From: DATKYV01 sp035528275
Lineage (GTDB): Bacteria > Acidobacteriota > Terriglobia > UBA7540
Assembly (NCBI GenBank): GCA_035528275.1
Contig: DATKYV010000336.1
Coordinates: 1 to 7,602 of the forward strand
Length of the DNA stretch: 7,602 bases
Direction: 5' to 3'
The translations under genes were made by a program, and so were the position numbers. Positions 6,453 through 7,602 of this stretch are shown piece after piece. Each line of letters starts with the position of its first letter. The first letter of the stretch is position 1. The notes below the pieces were generated by a model. It saw nothing but the letters and a program-made list of their open reading frames with translations. It made no database searches and was not told the DNA's origin.

Positions 6453-6854
6453 ATGATCAACGGACAGGTCAAGCCAGTCGACGTTGCGATCCTGCGCGAG
6501 TCGTCATTCAGCGCCGGCATATACGACCACGAGCCGCCCCCGGACCTTGTGGAAAGTATCCGCGTGCACGGCGTCCTCGTGCCGTTGTGGGTTGCGCCGG
6601 ACAACACCGTCATCGCCGGCCACCGGAGGCTGCGCGCGGCGAAGGCGATAGGGCTCAAGACGGTTCCTGCCGTGATCCGCGAGTACTTCGACGTCCTGGT
6701 ACTTGAGTCCAACCGCTACCGACGGAAAACTGCCAGCGAGATGCTCCGGGAGGGCGAGGCGCTCGAAAAGCTTTTCAAGCCAGCGGCCAAAGAGCGGCAG
6801 CGGCTTTCGAAGGGTCGCGGGAGAAAAGGTGTGCCAACATTGGCTACACCTTAA
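6453..6854 (+). CDS. ParB-like N-terminal domain protein (first half of a split gene)
   Basis: This 133-residue reading frame encodes a ParB/Spo0J-type N-terminal domain, the CTPase/nuclease-like fold used in partition proteins and many element-borne regulators. Visible motifs are LVESIRVHGVLVPLWV (32-47) and VIAGHRRLRAAKAIGLKTVP (53-72); GHRR is the signature box. A basic linker follows, with NRYRRKTASEM (87-97) and KGRGRKG near 120-126. The frame then ends with TLATP and TAA (6852-6854) exactly where ParB proteins continue into their helix-turn-helix. That helix-turn-helix is found next door in the +1 frame. So the product is truncated by a frameshift, is the first of two overlapping genes, or is rescued by a +1 shift. 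The strong site GGGAGG precedes the ATG. No ParA gene is visible nearby. Confidence 0.83.
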   Translation: MINGQVKPVDVAILRESSFSAGIYDHEPPPDLVESIRVHGVLVPLWVAPDNTVIAGHRRLRAAKAIGLKTVPAVIREYFDVLVLESNRYRRKTASEMLREGEALEKLFKPAAKERQRLSKGRGRKGVPTLATP

Positions 6855-7602
6855 AGTCCGCGACCAGGTGGCCGAGATAACGGGGTTGGGCCGCGAAAAC
6901 CTGCGCAAGCTGAAAGAGGTTCAGTCCGCGCGGCCGGAACTGCTCGAGAAGGTTGACGCGGGCGAAATGACAATCAGCGCCACCTACTCGGAAGTAAAGT
7001 CGGCCAACTTTCTGGCCAAGACCGATGCTCTCCTGGGCCACCACTGGCATCCTGACGACTGGATCAAGAGCACCGCGATGGCAAGCCAGGTCACGCTCGA
7101 GGACTACGAGAAGGTTCGCATGGCGCTCGACAAGGACGAGAGTCTAGGATCGTTCTCGGAGAGGGAGAGCCTGTCGATTTGGATGCTGGTCGATGCTTGC
7201 GGTCAACCGGGGCCGATGCCACATCCGCTCGCGGGGCTCTTCCCGATGATCAACGAGAAAGACCGGCGCTGCTTGGTGGACTCGGTTCAGAAAGAAGGGT
7301 TGCGCAACCCGATCTGGCTCTGCGATGGAAGGGTCTTGGATGGGCGCTCCAGGCTGGTGGCGTGCCTGGTCACGAAGACCGAGCCGAAGTTCAGGGTCTA
7401 CGACAGTGCGGGCAAAACGTGCGACGAGCTGGTCGCTTTCCTGGTTGCGCAGAACCGGCAGCGGATAACCGACGATCAGGCGGTCGGCGTGGCTCTGGAG
7501 ATCATGGGACTTTCCGAGGCCGATAACGCGGCCTACGAGTTCGCCGTTGGCCTGGAAGGGGTGCGCTACGCCGCCCATCTGAAGGCGGACGAACGCGCGC
7601 GC
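6829..7602 (+). CDS. ParB helix-turn-helix plus second ParB-like N-domain (3' end outside window)
   Basis: This frame is open for 258 codons to the window edge. If GTG 6829 is codon 1, VRDQVAEITGLGRENLRKLK (10-29) is a ParB-type helix-turn-helix that belongs after the preceding domain. It is followed by ARPELLEKVDAGEMTISATY (35-54), also normal ParB continuation. After a spacer rich in charged residues comes a second ParB N-domain: HPLAGLFPMI (132-141), LVDSVQKEGLRNPIWLCDG (149-167), VLDGRSRLVAC (169-179), then FRVYD and AFLVAQNRQRITDDQA, where the next DNA-binding part would begin. GGGAG at 6819-6823 is five bases before GTG 6829, so independent initiation is possible; otherwise it is the frameshifted remainder of the gene starting at 6453. 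The combined architecture would be ParB-N, HTH, ParB-N, and probably more beyond the edge. Confidence 0.8.
   Translation, partial: MCQHWLHLKVRDQVAEITGLGRENLRKLKEVQSARPELLEKVDAGEMTISATYSEVKSANFLAKTDALLGHHWHPDDWIKSTAMASQVTLEDYEKVRMALDKDESLGSFSERESLSIWMLVDACGQPGPMPHPLAGLFPMINEKDRRCLVDSVQKEGLRNPIWLCDGRVLDGRSRLVACLVTKTEPKFRVYDSAGKTCDELVAFLVAQNRQRITDDQAVGVALEIMGLSEADNAAYEFAVGLEGVRYAAHLKADERAR

Larger units (their letters stand above)
5444..7602. mobile_element. Putative integrative element inserted at tRNA-Pro (right end outside window)
   Basis: This is an inferred element, bounded on the left by the tRNA-Pro 3' fragment. Integration into a minus-strand tRNA gene leaves the displaced 3' half on the low-coordinate side and rebuilds the tRNA at the other end, so the element should run rightwards past the window. 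Its contents fit: a possible integrase C-terminal relic next to the junction, a small double zinc-knuckle protein, long spacers with hairpins, and ParB-like DNA-binding sequences of the sort common on plasmids, phages and integrative elements. No intact integrase, second tRNA copy or direct repeat partner is visible here, so the extent and type (ICE, genomic island, satellite, prophage) are unknown. Confidence 0.45.

Noticed and set aside
6846..6856. Programmed +1 frameshift site at CCT-TAA
   Set aside because: The stop codon at the shift point is suggestive, but the bases do not match a known slippery motif and tRNA-Pro would pair poorly after slipping; an indel or separate start is simpler, so it is kept only as one option within a finding.

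Overview
The window reads as a stretch of bacterial chromosome (left, about 1-5440) that meets what looks like an integrated element (right, about 5494 to the end). The DNA is GC-rich. The left-hand genes (GH10 xylanase, a long ABC-2 exporter permease with its ATPase, and a GT39 membrane glycosyltransferase) resemble those of soil or aquatic Acidobacteriota, Verrucomicrobiota or Planctomycetota. That placement rests on general protein flavour only, and the sequence cannot settle it.

Left part. The 3' end of a GH10 endo-xylanase gene (plus strand) enters from the left edge and meets, tail to tail, a two-gene ABC exporter operon on the minus strand. In that operon the ATPase (GTG start at 3372) overlaps the 12-helix permease by 4 bases (ATGA). 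A 150-180 base spacer separates the operon from a divergent GT39/ArnT-like membrane glycosyltransferase that ends at 5241.

Junction. Positions 5444-5493 (minus strand) carry the 3' half of a tRNA-Pro(UGG) gene: anticodon loop, variable loop, T arm, 3' acceptor strand and encoded CCA. There is no D arm or 5' acceptor strand. This is the footprint left when an element integrates into the 3' part of a tRNA gene. Its orientation puts the element to the right, with the rebuilt tRNA-Pro expected beyond the window. Beside it, on the minus strand, is a short reading frame interrupted by TAG that may be the C-terminal relic of a tyrosine integrase. It overlaps an 11-bp tandem repeat.

Right part. A small protein with two four-cysteine knuckles (5647-6018) is followed by about 430 bases with hairpins and two possible tiny overlapping ORFs. 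Next come ParB-family sequences. A ParB N-domain is cut by a stop at 6852-6854, and its helix-turn-helix continues in the +1 frame. That same frame then runs into a second ParB-like N-domain and leaves the window open. The ParB region is either one tandem-ParB gene with a frameshift or two overlapping genes. The element's genes suggest nucleic-acid binding, but no full system can be named from what is visible.
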